10,135 nucleotides of DNA from Chloroflexota bacterium (lineage in GTDB: Bacteria > Chloroflexota > Anaerolineae > Promineifilales > Promineifilaceae): contig JAJRTP010000270.1 of the NCBI GenBank assembly GCA_024278255.1, positions 1 to 10,135 on the forward strand, written 5' to 3'. Shown here piece by piece: positions 1 through 5,859 of the stretch. The notes under the pieces are model-generated. The model worked only from the letters and a program-made list of their open reading frames with translations. It did not search any database and was not told the DNA's origin. The position numbers and the translations under genes are program-made. Each line of letters starts with the position of its first letter. Position 1 is the first letter of the stretch.

Positions 1-32
1 ACCAGCCCTCCCCCCAGCCGGCCGACGCCCAA

Positions 33-410
33 ATGCGCCTGCTGCAGCACGGCCGTCTGCCCGCTTTCCAGGAATTTCACCGCCGCCTGGACAAAAGCAA
101 AGCATTCGACCCGGATTTGTTCTTCAACTACATCCTGCTCACCGAAGAAATGGGGGAGATTGCCAGCGAATTGGTCAAAATTTGGGGAGATGCAACACGC
201 TTAAGAGGCAACGGCCGTACCGCCGAAGAAGCCCGTCAGGAAGCCATCAACCGCCACCGCCCCACCCTGCGCGGCGAGCTGGCCGACCTGCTGGCCTACA
301 CCATCAAGTTAGCCAATTACACCGGCATTGACCTGGAGCAAGCCTATCTGGAAAAAATGCGGCAAAACATCGGCCGCGCCTGGCCTGAAGAGCGCACATT
401 GCCGGAATAA
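33..410 (+). CDS. MazG-like nucleotide pyrophosphohydrolase, probably 5'-partial
   Basis: This looks like an all-alpha MazG-type NTP pyrophosphohydrolase, a family that hydrolyses nucleoside triphosphates to monophosphate and pyrophosphate as cytosolic house-cleaning enzymes. The metal-binding signature is visible: EEMGE at residues 38-42 (EExxE) and ELAD at 82-85 (ExxD), each on a predicted helix. The length of about 125 residues fits a single-domain MazG-like protein. The ATG at 33 is only the first visible start. The frame is open back to base 3 (QPSPQPADAQ before the Met) and no Shine-Dalgarno precedes the ATG, so the true start probably lies outside the window. The substrate cannot be told from sequence. 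The gene ends 49 bases before the argC promoter and seems functionally separate from the arginine operon. Confidence 0.72.
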   Translation: MRLLQHGRLPAFQEFHRRLDKSKAFDPDLFFNYILLTEEMGEIASELVKIWGDATRLRGNGRTAEEARQEAINRHRPTLRGELADLLAYTIKLANYTGIDLEQAYLEKMRQNIGRAWPEERTLPE

Positions 411-411
411 A

Positions 412-457
412 CGTATTGCGTATTACGTATTGATCCGGTTGCCAAATACGCAATACG
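412..457. repeat. 13-bp perfect inverted repeat after the MazG-like gene
   Basis: The arm CGTATTGCGTATT (412-424) is exactly complementary to AATACGCAATACG (445-457) across a 20-nt loop. A third CGTATT copy sits in the loop, so the element is built of short iterated CGTATT units. It starts two bases after the stop codon of the MazG-like gene and ends two bases before the -35 box of the argC promoter. No T-run follows on the plus strand, so it is not a typical intrinsic terminator. It may be a transcript-end stabiliser, a dispersed REP-like element or a protein-binding site next to the promoter. Confidence 0.6.
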
Positions 458-458
458 C

Positions 459-486
459 TTGACATCTGAAAGTTATTTGATACGAT
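459..486 (+). promoter_or_regulatory. sigma70-type promoter of the arginine operon
   Basis: A perfect -35 hexamer TTGACA (459-464) is followed after 16 nt by TACGAT (481-486), which matches four of six -10 consensus positions including the conserved TA...T. The start of transcription would fall near 493, only a few bases before the leader-peptide ATG at 497. The promoter lies upstream of the leader, attenuator and argC, as an attenuated operon requires. No ArgR-type operator was recognised. Confidence 0.6.
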
Positions 487-496
487 TGCGCCCATT

Positions 497-571
497 ATGA
501 ATCATTTCGCAGACAACCAGGCGCCTCGCCGTTTTCGCCGTCGCCGCCGGACCCCCAGGTCTGGATTTTGA
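497..571 (+). CDS. arginine-rich leader peptide (24 aa) of the arg operon
   Basis: A short reading frame runs from ATG at 497 to TGA at 569-571 and encodes 24 residues. Eight are arginine: CGC at 527, CGT 530, CGC 536, CGT 539, CGC 542, CGC 545, CGG 548 and AGG 557. Seven fall within eight consecutive codons (peptide stretch RRFRRRRR). It lies between the promoter and a rho-independent terminator directly upstream of argC, as trp and his leader peptides do for their own amino acids. Its last codons (556-564) double as the RNA strand that can disarm the terminator. No Shine-Dalgarno is visible, and the predicted transcript starts about 4 nt upstream, so translation would be leaderless or nearly so. 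The inferred role is sensing charged tRNA-Arg by ribosome stalling. It is too short for ordinary gene finders. Confidence 0.72.
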   Translation: MNHFADNQAPRRFRRRRRTPRSGF

Positions 572-634
572 GGTTGTCTGTTCGCTAAAGAACTATAGAA
601 CTCATTACGCCAGACCTGATTGACAGGTCTGGCG
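510..634 (+). promoter_or_regulatory. attenuator with mutually exclusive RNA stems
   Basis: Three pairings can be drawn by eye. (A) CAGACAACC (510-518) with GGTTGTCTG (572-580), 9 bp, enclosing the Arg codons. (B) CAGGTCTGG (556-564) with CCAGACCTG (610-618), 9 bp, which is an antiterminator because it uses the 5' arm of the terminator. (C) the terminator stem 608-618 with 624-634, 11 bp. The strand CAGGTCTGG occurs twice (556-564 and 624-632), so the two copies compete for one complement; A and B cross and so exclude each other. Expected logic: a ribosome stalled at the early Arg codons (527 onward) masks 510-518 and leaves 556-564 free, giving B and read-through. A ribosome reaching the stop codon at 569 covers 556-564, giving C and termination. 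No T-box consensus is present. Confidence 0.72.
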
Positions 635-640
635 TTTTTT
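608..640 (+). terminator. intrinsic terminator in the argC leader
   Basis: An 11-bp perfect GC-rich stem (608-618 with 624-634) closes a 5-nt loop ATTGA and is followed at once by six T residues (635-640). This is a textbook rho-independent terminator, but it lies upstream of argC, ending four bases before the argC Shine-Dalgarno. With no coding gene between the promoter and this site except the leader peptide, its natural reading is a conditional attenuator. Confidence 0.85.
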
Positions 641-656
641 ATTTGGAGAGATACGT

Positions 657-1667
657 ATGATTTCAGCAGGCGTCTTCGGCGCAACCGGCTACACCGGCTT
701 TGAACTAATCAAAATTCTGGAGAAACACCCGGAGGTAGAGATTCAGTTTGCTGCCTCCCAATCCTTTACCGGGCAGATTTTGGCAAACATTTACCCCAAA
801 GCGCCGCCGCTGCCCCTGATTGACGGCCGTAACGCCCCCTACGATCAAGTAGACGTGGTTTTCCTCTGCCTGCCCCACGCCGCCGCCGCGGAAACGGCCG
901 TTACCGCCCTGGCCGCCGGGGTCAAAGTAATCGATCTCAGCGCCGACTTCCGCCTGGAAGACGCCGCCGTGTACGAAGAATGGTACGGCAAAACCCACCC
1001 CGCGCCCCATTTGCTGGAGACGGCCGTCTATGGCCTGACCGAATTTGCCCGCGACCAACTGCCGGGAGCTAATCTGGTAGCCGTGCCGGGCTGTTATCCG
1101 ACGAGTGTGCTGCTGGGGTTACGGCCGTTGCTCGCCGCCCAACTCCCCCTCGCCCCTCCCATCATCGCCAACGCCGCTTCCGGCGTCTCCGGCGCAGGAC
1201 GCAAAGCCACCCCCACCACCCACTTTATGAACGTGGCCGATAACTACACGCCGTACAAGATCGGCCGCGCCCACCGTCACCTGCCCGAAATCGAACAAGT
1301 GATGCGCTGGTGGAACCCGGACGCGCCTGCACTCATCTTCTCGCCCCATCTGCTGCCCGTACCCCGCGGCATCCTCTCCACCATTTACGTCACGCCCCAG
1401 GGGGCTTGGGATTTGGCCCACATCCGCCAGCTTTACGCCGACGCTTACGCCAACGAGCCATTCGTCACCCTGCTGCCCCCCGGCAAATTGGCCTCCCTGG
1501 CCTACGTCACCCACACCAACCGCTGCGTCATCGGCCTCACCCAGGCAGACGATACCCTGATCATCACCGCCGCCATTGACAATTTGATTAAAGGGGCAGC
1601 CGGACAGGCGGTGCAGGATATGAACGTGGTTTTTGGGCTGGAAGAGACTGTTGGCCTGACAGGGTGA
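657..1667 (+). CDS. argC: N-acetyl-gamma-glutamyl-phosphate reductase
   Basis: ArgC carries out the NADPH-dependent reduction of N-acetylglutamyl-5-phosphate to N-acetylglutamate 5-semialdehyde, the third step of arginine synthesis, in the cytosol. The N-terminal Rossmann fold shows the nucleotide-binding GATGYTG at residues 8-14. The active-site cysteine is C146 in GCYPTS, and the catalytic histidine is most likely H208 in HRHLPEI. The conserved ASGVSGAGRK (174-183) and the C-terminal NLIKGAAGQA (309-318) are also present. The length of 336 residues is within the usual range for the shorter ArgC type. The ATG at 657 is supported by GGAGAG at 645-650 with 6-nt spacing. It is the first structural gene after the attenuator. 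Four ACGGCCGT octamers lie inside it. Confidence 0.96.
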   Translation: MISAGVFGATGYTGFELIKILEKHPEVEIQFAASQSFTGQILANIYPKAPPLPLIDGRNAPYDQVDVVFLCLPHAAAAETAVTALAAGVKVIDLSADFRLEDAAVYEEWYGKTHPAPHLLETAVYGLTEFARDQLPGANLVAVPGCYPTSVLLGLRPLLAAQLPLAPPIIANAASGVSGAGRKATPTTHFMNVADNYTPYKIGRAHRHLPEIEQVMRWWNPDAPALIFSPHLLPVPRGILSTIYVTPQGAWDLAHIRQLYADAYANEPFVTLLPPGKLASLAYVTHTNRCVIGLTQADDTLIITAAIDNLIKGAAGQAVQDMNVVFGLEETVGLTG

Positions 1668-1694
1668 AAAGGTGACAAGGTGACAAGGTGAAAA
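1663..1694 (+). repeat. four tandem GGTGAMAA octamers across the argC-argB junction
   Basis: The units GGTGAAAA (1663-1670), GGTGACAA (1671-1678), GGTGACAA (1679-1686) and GGTGAAAA (1687-1694) run without a break. The first unit contains the argC stop codon TGA, and the last contains the GTG start codon of argB. The repeated AAGG(T) may serve as a weak ribosome binding site. Because the unit is 8 nt long, a change in copy number would leave the argB frame intact (its start lies in the last unit) but would change spacing and coupling. Confidence 0.75.
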
Positions 1695-2491
1695 AGAACA
1701 CGCATCACATCATCAAAGTAGGCGGCAACGAATTGGCCGACCCCGAATTTTTGCAGGGATTGGCCCGGAATGTGGCGCAAATACTGGCGCAGAACGGCCG
1801 TCTCCCCATCATCGTGCATGGGGGCGGCCAAGCGATTGCCCGATTGCAGACCAGTCTGGGGCTGGAGACGCGCAAAGTAGACGGCCTGCGGGTGACGGAC
1901 GCTGCTTCGCTGGAAGCGGCGGAGATGGTCTTGTCCGGGCACAGCAACAAGCTCATCGTCAAGGCACTGCTGGCAGAAGGTCTGGACGCGCTGGGCCTGA
2001 GCGGGGTGGACGGCCGTATCCTGTACGCCCACAAAAAACAGCATCCCGCCGATTTGGGTTACGTGGGAGAAATTACGGCCGTCAACACCGCCCCCATCCA
2101 GCAGTTAACCGACCTGGGGTACATCGTCGTCCTCTCCCCCATCTCCCTGGGCGCGGATGGAACCACCTACAACGTCAACGCCGACGAAGCGGCCACGGCC
2201 GTAGCCGCCGCCCTGCGTGCCGGGCAGCTTGATTTTGTCTCCAACGTGCCCGGCGTTTTGCAGGACGGCCGTCTCCTTCCCAGCCTTTCCATCACCGCCG
2301 CCGAACAGCTAATTACCGATGGCGTGATTACCGACGGTATGATCCCCAAAGTGCGCGCCGCGCTGACGGCCGTTGCCCGCGGCGTCCCTCAAGCGCGCAT
2401 CGTCAATCTGGACAAATTAGCCAAAAACGGAGGCACGATTTTTCTAGTGCCAGGCACGTCCCAAACGAATCCGGGCCTACCGACAACTTAA
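1688..2491 (+). CDS. argB: acetylglutamate kinase
   Basis: ArgB phosphorylates N-acetylglutamate with ATP to N-acetylglutamyl-5-phosphate, the second arginine step and usually the committed one. The amino-acid-kinase fold is clear: KVGGN at residues 10-14 (phosphate-binding lysine K10), HGGGQ 44-48, GLRVTD 66-71 with the substrate arginine, SGVDGR 105-110, GYVGEI 124-129, NVNADEAA 162-169 and DGMIPKV 216-222. In the last motif an Asp stands where most members have Gly. The start is GTG at 1688. Only about nine residues precede the kinase core, so the N-terminal helix typical of arginine-inhibited hexameric ArgB is missing. This suggests the short, arginine-insensitive type and fits control at the RNA level instead. 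It follows argC by 20 nt. Confidence 0.95.
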   Translation: MKKNTHHIIKVGGNELADPEFLQGLARNVAQILAQNGRLPIIVHGGGQAIARLQTSLGLETRKVDGLRVTDAASLEAAEMVLSGHSNKLIVKALLAEGLDALGLSGVDGRILYAHKKQHPADLGYVGEITAVNTAPIQQLTDLGYIVVLSPISLGADGTTYNVNADEAATAVAAALRAGQLDFVSNVPGVLQDGRLLPSLSITAAEQLITDGVITDGMIPKVRAALTAVARGVPQARIVNLDKLAKNGGTIFLVPGTSQTNPGLPTT

Positions 2492-2523
2492 GGGGCGCGC
2501 CTGGCACTTAAAACAAACCAACC

Positions 2524-2946
2524 ATGACTGAATTAACTTTCTCACCCTTAACCATAGACCAATACGACGAAGTAATCGCCCTGTGGCAAGCCAGCGAAGG
2601 CGTGGGCCTGAGCGGCGCAGACGAATACGAAAACATCCGCTTTTACCTGGAACGGAATCCGGGAATGAGCTTTGTGGCGATGGTTGACGGCCGTATCATC
2701 GGCGCCATCCTCTGTGGGCACGACGGCCGTCGCGGCTTCATCCACCACCTCGCCGTCCATCAAGATTACCAGCGGCAGGGCATTGCCAGCCAACTGGTGC
2801 AAAAAAGCGTCGCCGCCCTGCAAGCCATTGGCATCCAGAAGTGCCACGTCTTCATTTTCCGCCGCAACGAAAGTGGAATCGCCTTCTGGCAGGCCAACGG
2901 CTGGGAGATACGGGAAGACATTCACATTATGTCAAAGCACATTTAA
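2524..2946 (+). CDS. GNAT family N-acetyltransferase, substrate unknown
   Basis: A single-domain GNAT protein of 140 residues that would transfer an acetyl group from acetyl-CoA to an amine. The acetyl-CoA-binding motif A is visible as HLAVHQDYQRQGIASQL, with the Q/RxxGxA core RQGIAS. The N-terminal pattern (ALWQAS) and the motif A region resemble the downstream YpeA-like protein, so the two look like distant paralogues. It lies 32 nt after argB and before argD in the same operon. Members this small can be amino-acid, peptide or protein acetylases; the better N-acetylglutamate synthase candidate is the domain at 5856. No convincing Shine-Dalgarno precedes the ATG, so translation may be coupled to argB. 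Two ACGGCCGT octamers occur in it, both encoding DGR. Confidence 0.85.
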   Translation: MTELTFSPLTIDQYDEVIALWQASEGVGLSGADEYENIRFYLERNPGMSFVAMVDGRIIGAILCGHDGRRGFIHHLAVHQDYQRQGIASQLVQKSVAALQAIGIQKCHVFIFRRNESGIAFWQANGWEIREDIHIMSKHI

Positions 2947-2958
2947 CAATGAAAAATC

Positions 2959-3015
2959 TCACGGATAAATGGATCGCGGATAAAATAAAAAAATCCGTGA
3001 TCCATTCCTCCGTGA
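2959..3015. repeat. long imperfect hairpin of CACGGAT/ATCC units between GNAT and argD
   Basis: The arms 2959-2981 and 2993-3015 pair along 23 positions with one 2x2 mismatch (2966-2967 against 3007-3008) and one G-U pair, around an A-rich 11-nt loop. Paired blocks include TCACGGA/TCCGTGA and AATGGATC/GATCCATT. The element fills most of the only sizeable gap (91 nt) within the operon. It has no T-run on the plus strand, so it is unlikely to stop operon transcription; on the minus strand it is followed by five Ts. It looks like a dispersed intergenic hairpin of the REP or small-MITE kind. It could also protect mRNA segments from 3' decay. Confidence 0.65.
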
Positions 3016-3037
3016 AACAAATCTGAAGGGAACAACT

Positions 3038-4222
3038 ATGGACGCACAACAAATTATCAAGGCGGAATCTGATTACGTTTTACATACTTACAACCGGCCG
3101 CCAGTAGTCTTTACGCAGGGAAAAGGACTGCACTTGTATGACAGTGAGGGGAACGAGTATCTTGACTTTACCTCCGGCATTGCTGTCACGGCTTTGGGGC
3201 ACAGCGATGAAGAATGGGTCACGGCCGTAGCCCAACAAGCCGCCGCCCTCACCCACGTCAGCAACCTGTACCACAGCACCCCGCAGGCAGAACTAGCCCA
3301 AAAACTGGTAGAAAACTCCTTCGCCGACAAAATCTACTTCTGCAACTCCGGCGCGGAAGCGAATGAAGCGGCCCTCAAATTTGCCCGCAAGTACGCCAAA
3401 ACAATATCCCAATCACCCAATACCAAATCCAACATTGTAGCCTTCACTGGCGGCTTTCACGGCCGTACTGCCGGCGCCCTCTCCGTCACCTGGAAAGAAA
3501 AATACCGCACCCCCTTTGAACCACTCCTGCCTGGTGTTCAGTTCGCCACGTATAACGACCTGACTTCCGCGGAGGACGCCATTGACGACGACACCTGCGC
3601 CGTCATCGTGGAACCAGTGCAGGGGGAAGGCGGCGTTCACCCCGCCGCGCCCGAATTTTTACAGGGGCTGGGCGCCCTGTGCGATGCGCACGATGCCCTG
3701 CTCATTTTTGACGAAGTGCAGTGCGGCCTGGGACGCACCGGCCATCTCTGGGCCTACCAGGCTTATGGCGTCGAGCCGGACATGATGACCCTGGCCAAAC
3801 CGCTGGCGGGCGGCCTGCCCATCGGGGCGACGCTGCTGCGGCAAAAAGTAGCCGACGTCATTCAACCGGGCGACCACGGCAGCACTTTTGCCGCCGGGCC
3901 ATTGGTCTGCGCTGCCGCCAACGTCGTTTTTGATCGCGTCAGCCGGCCGGAATTTCTGGCGCAGGTCAGGCAAAACGGGGAATACTTGCAGCATCGCCTC
4001 AAAACGCTGGAATCGGAGAAAATTACGGCCGTGCGCGGCGCGGGCTTACTCGCAGCGGCAGATTTAACCACAGAAGCTGCCCCCGTCATCGCCAAAGCCA
4101 GAGAAAACGGCCTCCTCATCATCAGCGCCGGAGAAAACACCTTACGCCTGGCCCCCGCCCTTACCGTCAACCGGGATGAGATTGATACGGCCGTCTCCAT
4201 CCTGGCAACTTGTCTCGACTAA
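3038..4222 (+). CDS. argD: acetylornithine aminotransferase
   Basis: A PLP-dependent class-III aminotransferase that converts N-acetylglutamate semialdehyde plus glutamate to N-acetylornithine plus 2-oxoglutarate. Visible motifs are FCNSGAEANE (101-110, phosphate-binding loop), GFHGRTAG (139-146, ring stacking), LLIFDEVQCG with D225 that holds the pyridine nitrogen, and the Schiff-base lysine K254 in LAKPLAGGLPIGA. GDHGSTFAAGPL (278-289) supports acetylornithine rather than GABA or ornithine aminotransferase. The 394 residues match the family. The start is supported by GAAGGG at 3025-3030, 7 nt upstream. Some ArgD enzymes also act as succinyldiaminopimelate aminotransferase; the arg neighbours favour the arginine role. 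Confidence 0.94.
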   Translation: MDAQQIIKAESDYVLHTYNRPPVVFTQGKGLHLYDSEGNEYLDFTSGIAVTALGHSDEEWVTAVAQQAAALTHVSNLYHSTPQAELAQKLVENSFADKIYFCNSGAEANEAALKFARKYAKTISQSPNTKSNIVAFTGGFHGRTAGALSVTWKEKYRTPFEPLLPGVQFATYNDLTSAEDAIDDDTCAVIVEPVQGEGGVHPAAPEFLQGLGALCDAHDALLIFDEVQCGLGRTGHLWAYQAYGVEPDMMTLAKPLAGGLPIGATLLRQKVADVIQPGDHGSTFAAGPLVCAAANVVFDRVSRPEFLAQVRQNGEYLQHRLKTLESEKITAVRGAGLLAAADLTTEAAPVIAKARENGLLIISAGENTLRLAPALTVNRDEIDTAVSILATCLD

Positions 4223-4224
4223 AT

Positions 4225-4653
4225 ATGGACACTTTACACATCCGCGAATTTCAAGAAGAAGACGCTGACGCCGTTGTCGCTCTTTGGCAAGCGTGCGGTC
4301 TGGTCAAACCCTGGAACGACGCATACAAAGATATGCAACGCAAGCTGACTGTAGGCCGTGAACTGTTTCTCGTCGGGGAAATTGACGGCCGTATCGCTGC
4401 TGCCGTCATGGGTGGTTATGAAGGGCACCGGGGCTGGGTCAACTATCTGGCTGTACACCCCGATTACCGGCGTCAGGGATACGGCCGTCTCCTGATGGAC
4501 ACTGTCGAGAGTAAATTACTGGCCCTCGGCTGCCCCAAGATCAATCTGCAAATACGCGAAAGCAATCTCGATGTCATCCGGTTTTACGAAGCCATCGGCT
4601 ACAAACAGGACAAAGTCGTCAGCTTCGGCAAACGCCTGATACCGGACAATTAA
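4225..4653 (+). CDS. ypeA: YpeA-like GNAT acetyltransferase
   Basis: A 142-residue GNAT protein that resembles E. coli YpeA closely in layout: VALWQACGLVKPWND near the N-terminus, MGGYEGHRGW, motif A YLAVHPDYRRQGYGRLLM, GCPKINLQIRE, and a C-terminal FGKRLI. The acetyl-CoA pyrophosphate loop is RRQGYG. The physiological substrate of YpeA proteins is not known to me. The ATG at 4225 is preferred over the in-frame TTG at 4210, which would overlap argD; the ATG falls two bases after the argD stop, and the resulting length equals YpeA. There is no Shine-Dalgarno, so translational coupling to argD is likely. It is a distant paralogue of the GNAT at 2524. Confidence 0.86.
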   Translation: MDTLHIREFQEEDADAVVALWQACGLVKPWNDAYKDMQRKLTVGRELFLVGEIDGRIAAAVMGGYEGHRGWVNYLAVHPDYRRQGYGRLLMDTVESKLLALGCPKINLQIRESNLDVIRFYEAIGYKQDKVVSFGKRLIPDN

Positions 4654-4656
4654 ACT

Positions 4657-5859
4657 ATGGATACCCAAACAATTCCCCCAAAAGCCGCAGTCGAAGAAAT
4701 CACCGAATTTCAGACCGGCGAAGTCGCCACCGTCGCTGGCGGGCACTTTGTCCACGATACCTACAGCGCCTTCCTGGCCCCTCTCCTGCCCATGATTCGG
4801 GACCGGCTGGGAACCGGCTACGCCGCCACCGGCAGTCTGGTCATCTTCATGCAGATTCCCAGCCTGCTCAACCCCTTCATCGGCTACCTGGCCGATAAAA
4901 TCAGTCTGCGCTACTTCGTCATCCTGGCGCCCGGTCTCACGGCCACTTTAATGACCAGTTTAGGCTTCGTTTCCAGCTATGTCGCTTTGGCCCTGCTGCT
5001 ATTTGCCGCTGGTATCAGCATCGCCATGTTCCACGCCCCGGCTCCGGCCATGATCGCCCGCGTGTCCGGGCCGCGCGTGGGCAAGGGGATGAGCGTTTTC
5101 ATGGCCGCCGGGGAACTGGGGCGTACCCTGGGGCCGGTTATTGTCGTCGCCGGCGTGGGCTGGTTCGGTCTGGACGGGTTATGGCGGCTGGCCTTTGTGG
5201 GCTGGGGCACGTCGGTCATCCTCTATTTTCGCTTACGAAAAGTTCCGGCCCGCATCAAAAAGAAAGACGGCGCCACCCTGCGGGAAATGTGGCCCCAGGT
5301 GCGCCGCGTTTTTCCCTTGCTCACCTGGCTGATGGTCAGCCGGGTCATGATGCCGGTGGCCTTGACAACTTACCTGCCCATCTTTATCAGCGATGAGATG
5401 GAAGGCAGTTTATGGCTGGCCGCCTCGGCCCTGACCATTCTGGAAGGGGCCGGCGTAGCCGGGGCTTTGCTGGCCGGCAGCTACAGTGATCGACTGGGGC
5501 GCGCCCGCACTTTACTCATCCTGTTCATTATTTCTCCGCTGCTCCTGTTGCTTTTCCTGTGGGGCGGCGAACAGTTTGCCCTGCCGCTGCTCATCGCCCT
5601 GGGGCTGACCTCTCTGGCGCCCGGCCCGGTTTTGCTGGCAACGGTGCAGGATGAGTTCCCGGATAATCGGGCGCTGGCGAATGGCATCTATCTGGCGCTC
5701 AGTTTTATGATTCGGGCGGGCGGCATCTGGGTAGTGGGCTGGCTGGCTGACCAATACGGCTTGTCACAGGCTTACACGCTGGCCGCGGCAGCCACATTTC
5801 TGGCAATTCCGGCTACCTACATCCTGCACAAACGGGAGGAGGCAACGGCCGTCGCATGA
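4657..5859 (+). CDS. MFS transporter, fosmidomycin-resistance (Fsr)-like
   Basis: A 400-residue integral membrane protein with about 12 hydrophobic segments and the major-facilitator loop signature GYLADKISLRYF at 76-87. The N-terminal GGHFVHDTYSAFLAPLLP (28-45) and FHAPAPAMIARVSG (125-138) resemble the Fsr-type efflux branch. A basic central loop (RLRKVPARIKKKDG) joins the two halves. Its start is 3 nt after the ypeA-like stop, and its end overlaps the next gene by ATGA, so it is embedded in the arginine operon. Export of arginine, an intermediate or an acetylated product is an inference from position only. Unlike its neighbours it carries only one ACGGCCGT octamer, at its very end (5845-5852). 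Confidence 0.88.
   Translation: MDTQTIPPKAAVEEITEFQTGEVATVAGGHFVHDTYSAFLAPLLPMIRDRLGTGYAATGSLVIFMQIPSLLNPFIGYLADKISLRYFVILAPGLTATLMTSLGFVSSYVALALLLFAAGISIAMFHAPAPAMIARVSGPRVGKGMSVFMAAGELGRTLGPVIVVAGVGWFGLDGLWRLAFVGWGTSVILYFRLRKVPARIKKKDGATLREMWPQVRRVFPLLTWLMVSRVMMPVALTTYLPIFISDEMEGSLWLAASALTILEGAGVAGALLAGSYSDRLGRARTLLILFIISPLLLLLFLWGGEQFALPLLIALGLTSLAPGPVLLATVQDEFPDNRALANGIYLALSFMIRAGGIWVVGWLADQYGLSQAYTLAAAATFLAIPATYILHKREEATAVA

Noticed and set aside
510..640. T-box riboswitch as explanation of the argC leader
   Set aside because: The conserved T-box antiterminator sequence (AGGGTGGNACCGCG) and the specifier stem are absent, whereas a translated Arg-rich frame is present.
502..684. Minus-strand Arg-rich 60-codon frame
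   Set aside because: It is the shadow of the leader-peptide, attenuator and argC start region; its Arg-rich parts come from GC-rich complement and it has no promoter or ribosome site.
2841..3026. Plus-strand 61-codon frame overlapping the GNAT end and the hairpin
   Set aside because: It is a different frame of the GNAT gene running into the repeat, with no ribosome site and no recognisable protein pattern.
4210..4224. TTG start for the YpeA-like gene
   Set aside because: It would overlap argD by 13 nt without a Shine-Dalgarno; the ATG at 4225 gives the family length.
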